Source of the DNA: Phycisphaerae bacterium
Lineage (GTDB): Bacteria > Planctomycetota > Phycisphaerae > Tepidisphaerales > Tepidisphaeraceae
Direction: 5' to 3'
Length of the DNA: 64,000 nucleotides
Assembly: GCA_025924315.1 (NCBI GenBank)
Contig: JAICIO010000006.1
Span: forward strand, 56,765 to 120,764
Part shown: positions 36,661 to 46,258 of the stretch, piece after piece
Layout: the number at the start of each line of letters is the position of its first letter
How positions within the stretch are numbered: the first letter of the stretch is position 1
Notes under the pieces: model-generated
Told to the model about the DNA's origin: nothing
Databases searched by the model: none
The model's input: the letters and a program-made list of their open reading frames with translations, nothing else
Made by a program: the position numbers and the translations under genes

Positions 36661-39600
36661 TTACTTCGAAAGCGCTGGATGCGCCAGCTGGGCGACCGCG
36701 GTGACGAGGGTGATGGGTTCGACCGGCTTGGGAACGTGCATCTGGAAGCCGGCTTCGAGTGCGCGCTCGCGGTCTTCGTAGCGGGCGAATGCGGTGAGGG
36801 CGACCGCGGGGACGTCTCGGCCGGCGTTGGCGGGGAGCGCGCGCAGCCGGCGGATGAGGTCGTATCCGTCGAATTCGGGCATGCCGATATCGCTGAGCAG
36901 CACGTCGATCTTGCCCGCGGTCATCGCCTGCATCGCTTCGAGGACGGAACCCGCCGTCGCGACCTCGGCGCCGTAGTCGTGCAGCAATCTTCGTACGAGT
37001 TCACGCGCGTCCGGCTCGTCATCGACAACCAGCACCTTCAGCCCGCTCAACGCGTTGTGCGCCGGCAATGGCCCCGCGATCGACAGCCCGCCGTCGCGAC
37101 GCGAGGGCGCGTGCGCACGCGGATCGTCCGCGTTTGTCGGCGCAGCGCTCAGCGTGACGGTGAACGTCGAACCAAGCCCTTCGCCGCCGCTTGTCGCCTG
37201 CACCGTTCCGCCGTGAAGTTCCGTCAAGTGTCGCACGATCGCAAGGCCAAGCCCCAGGCCCATGTGCTTGCGCGTCGTCGCCTGATTCGCCTGGCGGAAA
37301 CGCTCGAACACGTACGGCAAGAATTCCTGCGAGATTCCTTCGCCGGTGTCCATCACGCTGATATGAACGTAATTGTCCGCGCGGTCGAGCAGGATCTGCA
37401 CGCGACCGCCGTTGGGTGTGAACTTGATCGCGTTGGAAAGCAGATTCCACACGATCTGCTGCAAACGCCCTGGATCACCCATCACCGCGCCGACCTTCCG
37501 ATCCATCACGCGATGCAGATGAATCCCCTTCGCATCCGCGGCGGGACGAACCGTCTCGATCGCCGCGTCGATCACCGGCGCAAGCTCCACCTGTTGGACG
37601 TCGAGCCGCAGTTTTCCGGATATGACTCGCGACATGTCGAGCAGATCTTCGATCAGCTGCGCCTGCACCTTCGCGTTGCGCTCGACGGTTTCGAGCCCTT
37701 GCTCGAAATCGGTTTGCTCGAGCCGTCCGGTGCGCAACAGCTGCGACCAGCCGAGAATCGCATTGAGCGGCGTGCGCAATTCGTGCGAAAGCGTCGCGAG
37801 GAATTCGTCCTTCATTCGGCCGGCGCGTTCGGCATCGGAGCGCGCCGCGCGTTCGCTCGCGAGCAAGACATTGCGCTGCTCTTCGGCGCGCTTGATGTCG
37901 GTAATGTCGAGCGCGGAGCCGATGTACCCGATGAATTCGCCGCTCGGTGAGAAGCGCGGGACGCCGTTGCCCAGCATCCAGCGGTATTCGCCGTCGTGCC
38001 GGCGCAGTCGATATTCGACGCGATAGCTCGTGCGATCTTTGAACGCACTTTGATAGGCTTCCATTCCGCGGCCGATGTCGTCGGGGTGAACGTTCTCGAC
38101 CCAACCAGCGCCCACCTCCTGTTCGATCGTCCGGCCGACGAAATCGAGCCATGCCTTATTGAACCAAGAGCGGTCGCCGAATTTCTCAGAGATCCACACC
38201 AGCACCGGCGCCGAGTCCGCCATCGAGCGAAATCGCTCTTCGCTTTCACGCGCGCCTTCCAGCGCGCGCTTTTGATCGTCGATGTCGGTGCAGGTGCCAA
38301 ACCAGCGGTAGATCTTTCCGTCCGGATCGCGCAGCGCCTGCGCGCGACCGAGAAACCACCGGTACGAGCCGTCCCGCGCACGCAGCCGATACTCGATCTC
38401 GTATGGTCGACCGGTGCGAAGCGAGTTCTGCCAAAGCTCGACCGTTCGCGGAAGCTGTTCGGGATCGACAATCCCTTCCCAACTCGTATCGCCCGGCGCG
38501 CGGTCGGTGTAATCGAACCAGCGCCGGTTGAAATAATCGACCACGCCGTCGGGACGCGCCGTCCACACCATCTGGGGAATTGTTTCCGTGAGGATTCGAA
38601 ATTCGCTTTCGCGGCGGCGAAGCGATTCTTCGGCGCGGACTCGGTCGGTGATATCCATCGTGCTGCCGACCACGCGCGAGATCGTATTCCCGCCGTTGCG
38701 CACGCACACGGCGCGATCCCACACGTGGCGGTACTCTCCGTCGCGATGGCGAATGCGATATTCGCACGAATACGTGTCACCTTTGGCGAATTGCTCGCCC
38801 ATTTCTTTCTCGATGCGCGCGCGATCGTCGGGATGGATGCGGTCGCGCCACCACTTCTGCGTCGGTTCGGCTTCGTCGGGGCGATATCCGACAACCTCCA
38901 TCAACCCGATACTGCGCTCGACGAAATCGCTGGCCACTTCCCAGTCGTAAATGACGCTGCTGACCGCGGCGGCGGCGAGGCGAAAACGGTCGTTGGCGCG
39001 CTGAAGCGCGGTCTCGCTCTTCTTCTGCGCAGTGATGTCGCGGGCAATCTTCGATGCGCCGATGATCTCGCCGCGCGCATTGCGAATCGGCGAAACGGAG
39101 ATCGACACATCAAATTCCGTCCCATCTTTCTTTCGTCGGCGTGTCTCGAAATGCTCGACGCGCATTCCGCGGCGAATGTGATTCAACATCGACGGCATGT
39201 CGTCGCGATGGTCGGGCGGCATCAGCAGACTGGTCGGCTGACCGATCGCTTCCGCGGCCGTGTAGCCGTACATCTCCTCGGCCCCGCGGTTCCAGCTAGT
39301 GATGATGCCGTCGAGCGAATGGCCGATGATTGCGTCGTCGGACGATTCGACGATCGATGCAAGCAGCCCCGTCAGCTCGCGCGTGTCGCGATTCTGGCGC
39401 GCGTGCTGCTCCGCGCGCCGACGCGCGCGATGCATCGATTCAGCCAGCGCCGCGATCGTGAGGTTGACCAGCACGAAGAGGACGAAACGCGAAATCTGGT
39501 CAGCGGATGTGATCGGCACAACCTGCGTCGGCGGGCTGAAGAAATAAGCGGCGACGGCACTTGAGAGCGCCGTTGCGAGCACCGCGGGCCAAAACCCGCC

Positions 39601-39798
39601 GTACCATGCCGCGACCATCACCGCTGGAAAGAACAGAAGAAATGGAACGCCCGCCCCGATGATGCCTGTGTGCTTCAGCACTAAACGCAGCAGCGTCACC
39701 CCAAGAACAGCCACGATTGCGATCAAGTAGGCCAACCACCACGGTCGCTGCGCGCTCGACTCCGCCGATGCAACGGAACCGGCTGGCAATTCGAGCAT
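36661..39798 (-). CDS. Hybrid sensor histidine kinase with four PAS domains and a receiver domain
   Basis: A 1,045-residue membrane sensor. Residues about 22-120 form a four-helix DUF4118-like anchor (LAYLIAIVAVLGVTLLRL, VPFLLFFPAVMVAAWYGG). Four PAS/PAC units follow (about 145-640): VESSDDAIIGHSLDGIITSW, EYRIRHRDGEYRHVWDRAV, TETIPQMVWTARPDG, ADSAPVLVWISEKFGDRSW. HisKA carries the phospho-acceptor His in ATLSHELRTPLNAILGW, and the HATPase has NLLSNAIKFTPNGG and DTGEGISQEFLPYVFERF. The receiver (925-1040) has LVVDDEPDARELV, phospho-acceptor Asp in DVLLSDIGMPEFDG, and the final Lys in HVPKPVEP. ATG 39798 has GGAG 8 nt upstream. The ligand is unknown and no response regulator gene lies next door. 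Confidence 0.93.
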   Translation of the reverse strand: MLELPAGSVASAESSAQRPWWLAYLIAIVAVLGVTLLRLVLKHTGIIGAGVPFLLFFPAVMVAAWYGGFWPAVLATALSSAVAAYFFSPPTQVVPITSADQISRFVLFVLVNLTIAALAESMHRARRRAEQHARQNRDTRELTGLLASIVESSDDAIIGHSLDGIITSWNRGAEEMYGYTAAEAIGQPTSLLMPPDHRDDMPSMLNHIRRGMRVEHFETRRRKKDGTEFDVSISVSPIRNARGEIIGASKIARDITAQKKSETALQRANDRFRLAAAAVSSVIYDWEVASDFVERSIGLMEVVGYRPDEAEPTQKWWRDRIHPDDRARIEKEMGEQFAKGDTYSCEYRIRHRDGEYRHVWDRAVCVRNGGNTISRVVGSTMDITDRVRAEESLRRRESEFRILTETIPQMVWTARPDGVVDYFNRRWFDYTDRAPGDTSWEGIVDPEQLPRTVELWQNSLRTGRPYEIEYRLRARDGSYRWFLGRAQALRDPDGKIYRWFGTCTDIDDQKRALEGARESEERFRSMADSAPVLVWISEKFGDRSWFNKAWLDFVGRTIEQEVGAGWVENVHPDDIGRGMEAYQSAFKDRTSYRVEYRLRRHDGEYRWMLGNGVPRFSPSGEFIGYIGSALDITDIKRAEEQRNVLLASERAARSDAERAGRMKDEFLATLSHELRTPLNAILGWSQLLRTGRLEQTDFEQGLETVERNAKVQAQLIEDLLDMSRVISGKLRLDVQQVELAPVIDAAIETVRPAADAKGIHLHRVMDRKVGAVMGDPGRLQQIVWNLLSNAIKFTPNGGRVQILLDRADNYVHISVMDTGEGISQEFLPYVFERFRQANQATTRKHMGLGLGLAIVRHLTELHGGTVQATSGGEGLGSTFTVTLSAAPTNADDPRAHAPSRRDGGLSIAGPLPAHNALSGLKVLVVDDEPDARELVRRLLHDYGAEVATAGSVLEAMQAMTAGKIDVLLSDIGMPEFDGYDLIRRLRALPANAGRDVPAVALTAFARYEDRERALEAGFQMHVPKPVEPITLVTAVAQLAHPALSK

Positions 39799-39914
39799 GA
39801 ACAGCACTCCTCGCGCGTGGCGATGGACAGGTGGAAAGATACGTCTGGCGCAGACGCCCGCGGGGCTAAATTAGCCACGATGGCAAGAAGTGCACAACGC
39901 GGAAAATTGCCGAT

Positions 39915-40826
39915 TTACCCCTGCCGCTGAATTGAGAGTCGAGCCGTCAAAACGTGCTCGGCCCCGGCGGCAAGATGGAGCATTTGCTCCTTGGCATTGG
40001 CGGTTTCGACGCAAAGGAAGTGGGTTGCCTCATCTGCACCTAAGTCAGCAATGGTACTGACTTTATCCCACGGATTCCAAACGACCGTGGTTCCCGAATT
40101 CTGCTTGGCGATCCGAACCTCGCGGTTCATCACGGGGTCGTGAATCGAGCAGGTGGATGCGGTGTTCAGATACACCCGATCCGTCTCGCCGGTGATCTGC
40201 ATTGGCTCGCTTCCCTGCCGCGGACGCCCACCGGCGACTTTGTCCATATATTCCACGCCTTCCAGGCCGGTTAGACGGACCTGCTTGATGTCGCCGATCT
40301 GGGCGTATGTGTGCAGCGCCTCCTCAAAATCGAACGGCGCCGTACCGTCGTTTTTCACTGCCAGCGAAGGCTGCAATTCCGCGCCGAACGTCGCGGTGTA
40401 ACGCGCCGTGAACTTGTTTGGCCACAGCTTACGGGTCTCGTCGTTGTCGCGAAGCGTCATCTCAATCTCGACGCGGCCGTCGTTGTGCTTGTGCGTGCGC
40501 GTGACTTCCCATTGGCTCAGTCGCGCAAAGCCGTGCATCGGCGCGGACTTGTCATTGGCGCGCGGGCCGAACCACGGAAAACAAATCGGCACCCCACCGC
40601 GGATGGGTCTGTTCGACTGATACAAACTCTTCTCGCTGAGAAAGAGCAGCGGGTGCTGTCCGCGCGGTTGAAACTGCGTGACGTGCGCGCCGTGGAGATA
40701 CATCTCGCCCATCGCGAGCGGCGTGTCGATCCGCGCGCGGGTGAGTCCACCGCCGCCTGCTTCGAATTTCAACGCGTTCGCGATCCCAAACTTTTCATTT
40801 AACTGCTGCGCATTCAACGAGGCCAT
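39915..40826 (-). CDS. D-hexose-6-phosphate mutarotase (aldose epimerase family)
   Basis: Interconverts alpha and beta anomers of hexose 6-phosphates. The 303-residue length and landmarks match the YeaD-like branch: YLHGAHVTQFQPRGQHPLLF, SEKSLYQSNRPIRGGVPICF, PWFGPRANDKSAPMHGFARL with the first active-site His, FDFEEALHTYAQIGDI with the second His, and VVWNPWDKVSTIADLG, HFLCVETAN with the conserved Glu. Its ATG directly abuts the stop codon of the upstream glycosyltransferase gene, so the two are translated from one message. Confidence 0.92.
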   Translation of the reverse strand: MASLNAQQLNEKFGIANALKFEAGGGGLTRARIDTPLAMGEMYLHGAHVTQFQPRGQHPLLFLSEKSLYQSNRPIRGGVPICFPWFGPRANDKSAPMHGFARLSQWEVTRTHKHNDGRVEIEMTLRDNDETRKLWPNKFTARYTATFGAELQPSLAVKNDGTAPFDFEEALHTYAQIGDIKQVRLTGLEGVEYMDKVAGGRPRQGSEPMQITGETDRVYLNTASTCSIHDPVMNREVRIAKQNSGTTVVWNPWDKVSTIADLGADEATHFLCVETANAKEQMLHLAAGAEHVLTARLSIQRQG

Positions 40827-42062
40827 TCAATTTCCTTTTGCTGTCGTCACGGATTGCGCGAGCATCGGATCCATGCGATGCGTGTAGCGCGTGCCGCGCC
40901 ATTCGACACGACCTGTGATGCACATCCACAGTGATCTACAGAAAATCCCCAGCAGCATTGCGCCCCCCAGGGGAAAGAGCAATGCGTACGCGCGACGATT
41001 CTTACTCCATGAGTACATGATCGCCAAAGCGCCCGTCATAATCACTAGGTGAGCCACCGATGTCGTGATCCAAAGCCAACCTTTGACGAAGCTGACCGGA
41101 TGAATGTTGCGATAAATCCCCCAGCCCAATGCGATGTACGCGGAAAACGAACAGAAAATCAAAAACGCAATCGCCGCCAAAATGCGCCATGGCCGGCCGA
41201 GCGATCCCGCGAAAAAATTGCGTCCCCATCCGCGGAAGATTGAGCTGAGCGAGCTGTACATCCGCACCGCCGCGAAATCCGCACCCCAACTGATCCGCGG
41301 ACGAAAACCGCGCGCTTTAAGGATGCGGGCCATCTCGACGTCTTCGCAAAACCGATCGCGCACGGCTTGATGTCCGCCGATCGCGTCATACACGTCGCGC
41401 CGGATCGCGAGGTACTGCCCATTCGCGAACGCCGTCTTCGGCATCTCCGGCGAGTTCGTGAACGCGACGAGATACATCGTCGAAACGGCGCACCCGGCGA
41501 GGGGAACGACGAGATTTTCCCAGAACGTGTGCCCCTCCAGCGCCGGCAGGAGACTCACGAGATCGAACCGCCGCTCGACCGCCGTCGCGATCGTCGCGCG
41601 GAGGACATCCCGCTGCAGCACGACATCCGAATCGACAAAGAGCAGCCACGATCCGCTCGCCTGGTTCACGCTCGTGTGCAGCGCATTGCACTTGCCGGTC
41701 CAACCGACCGGCAGCGTGCCCTCTTTGACGTGATTCACGCGCAACTTCGGATTCGCCGCCGCGATTTCGTCCATGATCACGCCGGTGCGATCGGTGCTGC
41801 GATCATCGATCGCGATCACGTCAAAATCCGGATAATCCTGCGCTAGCGCGGAATTGATGCAATCGCGGATGCGCTCGCCTTCATCTTTGGCGGGAATGAG
41901 AATCGTCACACGCGGCGGATCCTTCGGCAATTCCATCGGCGGACGCGACAGCAGCATCATCCGCCCGCGACCCTTGAACATGCCGAACGTGAAAAACCCC
42001 CACGTGACCGGCCCAAGCAGCAGGTAGAGAAATCCGAGAATCCATTCGAGCCAGTAAAGCAT
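40827..42062 (-). CDS. Membrane glycosyltransferase family 2
   Basis: A 411-residue enzyme with an N-terminal helix (MLYWLEWILGFLYLLL) and a GT-A catalytic domain. VTILIPAKDEGERIRDCI is the nucleotide-sugar binding start, followed by FDVIAIDDRSTDRTG, then LLFVDSDVVLQRDVL (DxD motif), TAFANGQYLAIRRDVYDAIG and RDRFCEDVEMARILKARG (ED acid). Three to four C-terminal helices follow (WRILAAIAFLIFCSFSAYIA onward). The layout resembles HpnB-type and ceramide-glucosyltransferase-like enzymes acting on membrane lipids or polyisoprenoids; the acceptor is not evident. ATG 42062 is preferred because translation upstream of it runs through repeat B without protein-like features. Confidence 0.9.
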   Translation of the reverse strand: MLYWLEWILGFLYLLLGPVTWGFFTFGMFKGRGRMMLLSRPPMELPKDPPRVTILIPAKDEGERIRDCINSALAQDYPDFDVIAIDDRSTDRTGVIMDEIAAANPKLRVNHVKEGTLPVGWTGKCNALHTSVNQASGSWLLFVDSDVVLQRDVLRATIATAVERRFDLVSLLPALEGHTFWENLVVPLAGCAVSTMYLVAFTNSPEMPKTAFANGQYLAIRRDVYDAIGGHQAVRDRFCEDVEMARILKARGFRPRISWGADFAAVRMYSSLSSIFRGWGRNFFAGSLGRPWRILAAIAFLIFCSFSAYIALGWGIYRNIHPVSFVKGWLWITTSVAHLVIMTGALAIMYSWSKNRRAYALLFPLGGAMLLGIFCRSLWMCITGRVEWRGTRYTHRMDPMLAQSVTTAKGN

Positions 42063-42140
42063 GTGCCTCGCAAAGCGCGGGGAGATGATAACGAAGATCG
42101 CCCGTCCCGTCGCGTGCGAGCGATTGTTATGCTCCGAAAC

Positions 42141-42188
42141 GTGGCGAGGCATCTTGCCCTCGAAACGAGGGCGAGACGCCCTCGCCAC
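42141..42188. repeat. Family B repeat, core only
   Basis: GTGGCGAGGCATCTTGCC and GGGCGAGACGCCCTCGCCAC form the inner inverted repeat of family B, without the outer TGTCATCCTGA ends. It lies in the short divergent gap between the glycosyltransferase and the HAD-deaminase gene. Confidence 0.75.
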
Positions 42189-42202
42189 GGAGAAACGATG
42201 AT

Positions 42203-43396
42203 ATGGCACTTGATGGTTTGATCTTCGATCTCGACGGCACACTTGTGGACACCAACGCTTCGCACATTGAAGCGTGGGTGCAGGCGTTCGCGGAAAACGG
42301 CTTCCGCATCCCCGCGGATCGGATCGCGCGCGAAGTGGGTGAAGGCGGCGATCAACTCGTCCCGCGGATTCTCGGCGAGAGTGCGGATAAGGAAGTCGGC
42401 GACACATTGCGAAAGGCGCAGCCGAAGATCTTCGCAAAGCTGATCGAAGAAAAACCGCCGCGTGTGTTCCACGGCGCAGTGGAGTTGCTTCGCGAAGTGA
42501 AGAAACGCGGATTGAAGATCGCGCTCGCCAGTTCGAGCGAATCGAAAACGATTGAAAACATCGAGCGCGCCGCGAAGGTCGATTTGCAAAAGCTGTTCGA
42601 CGAAGTCGTCACCGCGAGCGACATCGAGAAGACGAAACCGCAGCCGGACATCGTCCTTGCCTCGCATCAGAAGCTGAAACTCTCGCCGGCACAGTGCGCG
42701 ATGGTCGGCGACACGATTTACGATTCGATCGCGTGCGTCCACGGCGGGGTCGCTTCGATTGGCGTGACCTGCGGAGGCGTCGCGACGCGCGAGCAGCTCA
42801 AAGCGAACGGCGCTCGCGTGGTTTACAACGATCCGCAGGACCTGCTGAATCATCTCGACAAGGCGATGGAAATCTCGTCACCTGGCCCCGCCCATTTCAC
42901 GAGCGATTACCTCGAGCAGTTGATGCGCCAAGCGCTCGACGTCGCGCGCGAAGGGATGAACGCCGGCGAAGCGCCGATTGCGGCGATCCTTGCCCGTGGG
43001 GATGGCTCGATCATCGCCAGGGCGTACAACGAGCAAAACCGCACGCAAAACAAAACCGCCCACGCGGAGATCGTCGCGTTCGCGAAGGCCGCGGGGAAAG
43101 TGCCGCTCGGCGCCCGGGATCTGATTCTCGTCTCCACCCTCGAACCGTGCGTGATGTGCACCGGCGCCGCGATGGTGTCGGCGGTCGATACGATTGCTTA
43201 CGCCTTAAAAGCACCGGCCGACAGTGGCACGGGCCGGGTGAAACCACCGCAAAGCCCCGAGTCGCAGATGCCACGAATCGTGGGTGACGTACTGGCGAAA
43301 GAGAGCCTGAAGCTGTTCAAGGAGTGGTTGAAACAGGATCTGCGTGACGAGCAACGCAGATATGGAGAGCAGTTAATTCAGCGCAATCCAGAATAA
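42203..43396 (+). CDS. Fusion of a HAD phosphatase and a cytidine/guanine-type deaminase
   Basis: Two enzymes in one 397-residue chain. Residues 1-220 are a HAD hydrolase of the beta-phosphoglucomutase/phosphatase type: nucleophile Asp in GLIFDLDGTLVDT, motif II Ser in KIALASSSESKT, Lys in DIEKTKPQPDI, and acidic motif IV in CAMVGDTIYDSIA. Residues about 235-345 are a zinc deaminase: TAHAEIVAF (HxE) and STLEPCVMCTGAAM (PCxxC), as in tRNA adenosine, guanine or cytosine deaminases. There is no stop or restart between them. A nucleotide-salvage or damage-cleansing role, with deamination and dephosphorylation coupled, is plausible; this is inference. All catalytic residues of both parts are present. 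Confidence 0.9.
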   Translation: MALDGLIFDLDGTLVDTNASHIEAWVQAFAENGFRIPADRIAREVGEGGDQLVPRILGESADKEVGDTLRKAQPKIFAKLIEEKPPRVFHGAVELLREVKKRGLKIALASSSESKTIENIERAAKVDLQKLFDEVVTASDIEKTKPQPDIVLASHQKLKLSPAQCAMVGDTIYDSIACVHGGVASIGVTCGGVATREQLKANGARVVYNDPQDLLNHLDKAMEISSPGPAHFTSDYLEQLMRQALDVAREGMNAGEAPIAAILARGDGSIIARAYNEQNRTQNKTAHAEIVAFAKAAGKVPLGARDLILVSTLEPCVMCTGAAMVSAVDTIAYALKAPADSGTGRVKPPQSPESQMPRIVGDVLAKESLKLFKEWLKQDLRDEQRRYGEQLIQRNPE

Positions 43397-43471
43397 TCAT
43401 AAAGCCCTTTCTAAACGCGATCTGCACGAGGCAAATGCCTCCTGCCGCATGCGCGACTGCTGAACATTTCT

Positions 43472-43489
43472 ATCCCAAATTAATGGGAT
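43472..43489. promoter_or_regulatory. Inverted repeat upstream of the PEP-CTERM gene
   Basis: ATCCCA-AATTAA-TGGGAT has perfect 6-bp arms, and another TTCCCAA lies 19 bp further on. It is 128 bp before the start codon, in the only AT-rich part of this 220-bp gap. Possible operator. Confidence 0.3.
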
Positions 43490-43616
43490 CCCAAGACAGT
43501 TATATTGGTTCCCAAAAGAATTGCCTTGCCTGACCGGGGATTCACTGAGTATGCTGGATTGCGCACGAACGATCACATTCGATTACGGGTGTCATCTCTT
43601 CTCGGAAGGGTAAAAC

Positions 43617-44564
43617 ATGCAACTCCATCTCAGGCCCCTCGTGGCTGCGCTGGCCGTTCTTGTGGCCATCCTCGTGATTCAATCCGCCCGCGCAAATCTA
43701 CTGTATTACGACTCGTTCGATTATGAAGCCGGGGTGGGAACCAATCTCAGCTCCGCCTCGTCCAACTGGGTGCACAGTGGCGGTGCTACCGAACCGCAGC
43801 CGCAAAGTGTCGGCAGCCTGACTTACCCTGGTCTAGGAGGCAGCGGCGATTCAATCGTCGCACAATACGATGGAGCCTTTTCGAGCGGCAATTCCTCGCA
43901 CGAAATCGATTCAACCGGCATCACCGATGGCACGCTCTATTTTTCTCTGCTGTTAAAAGTGCCGACGGTTCAGGTGAGCGGTGGAAATGCCTTTGGCACA
44001 GGCTCCAATCTCATCAACGGCTCGTTCATGGCCGGTTTCGACACGGTCGCGCCCGGTACCGCTCCCGCAACGAATACCACGGCCGCCGCTCTGCTGATTC
44101 GGTCTGGTGACGGAACTCAGACTGCCGACACCTATCAGTTGGGAACGTCATTCACCACAAATACCGCCGATCGTAAGTGGTTCGGGGACCAGGCGAATCC
44201 CAACAGCTCGACCAATTTGACGACGGGAGCGAGCGCGCAGACGGTTCTGGTCGTGGTCAAGCTGACGTTGGATTCAACGACCGCCACAAACCAGATGGCG
44301 CAGCTTTTTGTCAATCCGACGGTCAGCAACACCGAACCCGGCTCAGCGGATGTCACGAGCGCTTTCGACGCCCTGTTCAGCGCGAATACCGGCGTGCGAT
44401 CGTTCTTCTTCCGAAACAACAGCGTTGAGCCGGACGTGATGTACGTCGACGAGCTGCGCGTGGGGACCACTTGGGTCGATGTGATGCCCGAGCCGGCCAG
44501 CATCGGCTTTTTCGCGCTCGGTGGACTTACCCTTTGCGCGCGACGACGCCGGCGCGCCGCGTGA
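43617..44564 (+). CDS. PEP-CTERM sorting-domain protein
   Basis: A secreted 315-residue protein. A signal peptide (LVAALAVLVAILVIQSARA) is cleaved about residue 26. The middle is a Ser/Thr/Gly-rich beta domain beginning LLYYDSFDYEAG, with a concanavalin-like flavour (TLYFSLLLKVP, VLVVVKLTLDSTT, VMYVDELRVGTTW). The end, MPEPASIGFFALGGLTLCAR plus RRRR, is a classic PEP-CTERM signal for exosortase processing. It probably belongs to the cell surface or exopolysaccharide matrix. AAGGG 7 nt upstream supports the ATG. No exosortase gene is in the window. Its specific function is unknown. Confidence 0.9.
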   Translation: MQLHLRPLVAALAVLVAILVIQSARANLLYYDSFDYEAGVGTNLSSASSNWVHSGGATEPQPQSVGSLTYPGLGGSGDSIVAQYDGAFSSGNSSHEIDSTGITDGTLYFSLLLKVPTVQVSGGNAFGTGSNLINGSFMAGFDTVAPGTAPATNTTAAALLIRSGDGTQTADTYQLGTSFTTNTADRKWFGDQANPNSSTNLTTGASAQTVLVVVKLTLDSTTATNQMAQLFVNPTVSNTEPGSADVTSAFDALFSANTGVRSFFFRNNSVEPDVMYVDELRVGTTWVDVMPEPASIGFFALGGLTLCARRRRRAA

Positions 44565-44653
44565 TTGGACATGCCAGGGCCCAGCTCCTGGAACAGTCTC
44601 TTGTCATCGGATCGCAAAGTGGCTCGGTGGGAACCTCGGCTGCCCGACGAATC

Positions 44654-46258
44654 CTACTTTTTAGCTCCCTCGTTCAGTTTTACACTTGCGCGCGTGCTTT
44701 CATTGCCGAGACGATTGACCGCCGCAACGGAAACTTCCGTGATCGGCGCGTCACCGCTCGGCTTGAGCACGAGCGTCGATTCGCTCGCGGGGTAAGTGTG
44801 GAAAATCCACTTATCCCCTTCACGGGTGTAGACAGACCACACCAGCGGCTCGTCACCGGTCGATGATTTCATGACGCGCGCCACCGTCGCATCGCGGCCG
44901 TGCTGGAGTGTGACATTTGGCTTTTCGGGCGCATTCTTGTCGAGCCACGGGCTCGTCGGCACGAGGGCAGGATATTTGTACACGCCTGCCTTGAGCGCCT
45001 CGTTGATTCCCTTCATATCTTTGGTGAATGCGACGGCGCTGAAGTGCACTTCGCCGCTGGCGCCTGGCACATGACGCGTCGCGATGATCTGATCGGTGAT
45101 GCTGTCGAGCGTCCACAGTTTCTTTTCGCGATCGTATTCCTTGCGGCCGAGATCTTCGGTCGTGTCGGTCGTGGTCGTCGTCGGCTGCGGTTCTTTTTCG
45201 CCGAGGCGGCTTGTGAAGACGCCGGGCCAGAGGTGGCGCTTCTTTGGATTGTGCTGCGACCAGTACGTGAGGAGATCGACGTAACCCTGCTGCGGAGCGC
45301 TGATCTTCCAGTACAGCTGCGGGGTCCAGTAGTCGAGCCAGCCCTGCTCGAGCCACATTTGCGTGTCGGCATAAAGCTTCTCGTATTGATCGAAACCGAC
45401 GACACCTGGAATGCGTCCCGCTCGCGGAAGGCCGAACGGGCTTATGCCGAACTGCACATGCGGCTTCTGCGACTTCAAACCAAGGTAAATGCGGTGAATG
45501 AGCTTGTTGACGCCGTCGCGACGCCAATCGGCGCGGCTGAGCTTTCCGCCACTCGCTTGATAGCGCTGCCACGAATCGTCATCCGGAAAGTCGGCGTTCT
45601 TCAGGTACTCGGGATACGGATAGAAGTAGTCGTCGATGTGAAGGCCGTCGACGTCATATCGCGTCGCGACATCCATGAAGACGTTGTAGGTGAGATCCTG
45701 CGACGCCTGTTCCGATGGATCGAGCCATTCCCAGCCGTTGAAGCTTTTGACGATCGCGGGGTTGGTTTTCGAAATATGGTTGGCGGAGGCTTCGTATTTT
45801 CCCGCGGCGGATTTGGCGCGATACGGATTGAACCACGCGTGCAGCTGCAGTCCGCGCTTGTGCGCTTCGTCGCACCAGAACTTGAGCGGATCGTAATACG
45901 GCTCCGGCGCCTTCCCCTGCTCGCCGGTGAGGAAGTACGACCACGGCTCGTACTTGCTGTCGTAGAGCGCATCGCAGCTCGTGCGGACCTGCAGGATGAC
46001 GGCGTTGAGGTTCAGCTCGACGCACTTGTCGAGGATCGCAAGCGCTTCTTTCTGCTGCTGATCGGAAGGCAAACCGGGCTTGCTCGGCCAATCGATGTTG
46101 GCGACGGTCGCGACCCAGACGGCGCGGAATTCGCGAGGGGATGCGGGCGGCTCAGTGGAGGAGGTGGCGCGCATATCGGGGACGGCGGGCGAGTTTTTCC
46201 TGGCAACACAACCCGCGACCAGCAGCGCGCAAATCGCGGCGAGAACGCACTTTACCAT
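44654..46258 (-). CDS. Glycosyl-hydrolase-like lipoprotein (GHL10 / DUF187 family)
   Basis: A 534-residue lipoprotein with lipobox LLVAGC at about residue 17. FRAVWVATVANIDWPSKPGL opens the GHL10 barrel; then come LNLNAVILQVRTSCDALYDS, EPWSYFLTGEQGKAPEPYYD, HKRGLQLHAWFNPYRA, YDVDGLHIDDYFYPYPEY (the Asp pair expected at the active site) and FGISPFGLPRAGRIPG. The last 110 residues form a small beta-sandwich like the usual C-terminal domain (VYTREGDKWIFHTYP). Relatives act on peptidoglycan or other polymers of the cell envelope, but the substrate here is not certain. Confidence 0.9.
   Translation of the reverse strand: MVKCVLAAICALLVAGCVARKNSPAVPDMRATSSTEPPASPREFRAVWVATVANIDWPSKPGLPSDQQQKEALAILDKCVELNLNAVILQVRTSCDALYDSKYEPWSYFLTGEQGKAPEPYYDPLKFWCDEAHKRGLQLHAWFNPYRAKSAAGKYEASANHISKTNPAIVKSFNGWEWLDPSEQASQDLTYNVFMDVATRYDVDGLHIDDYFYPYPEYLKNADFPDDDSWQRYQASGGKLSRADWRRDGVNKLIHRIYLGLKSQKPHVQFGISPFGLPRAGRIPGVVGFDQYEKLYADTQMWLEQGWLDYWTPQLYWKISAPQQGYVDLLTYWSQHNPKKRHLWPGVFTSRLGEKEPQPTTTTTDTTEDLGRKEYDREKKLWTLDSITDQIIATRHVPGASGEVHFSAVAFTKDMKGINEALKAGVYKYPALVPTSPWLDKNAPEKPNVTLQHGRDATVARVMKSSTGDEPLVWSVYTREGDKWIFHTYPASESTLVLKPSGDAPITEVSVAAVNRLGNESTRASVKLNEGAKK

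Noticed and set aside
36589..39564. Two long plus-strand open frames (453 and 522 codons)
   Set aside because: Antisense shadows of the hybrid histidine kinase in GC-rich DNA; the products are Arg/His/Ala-rich with no fold pattern.
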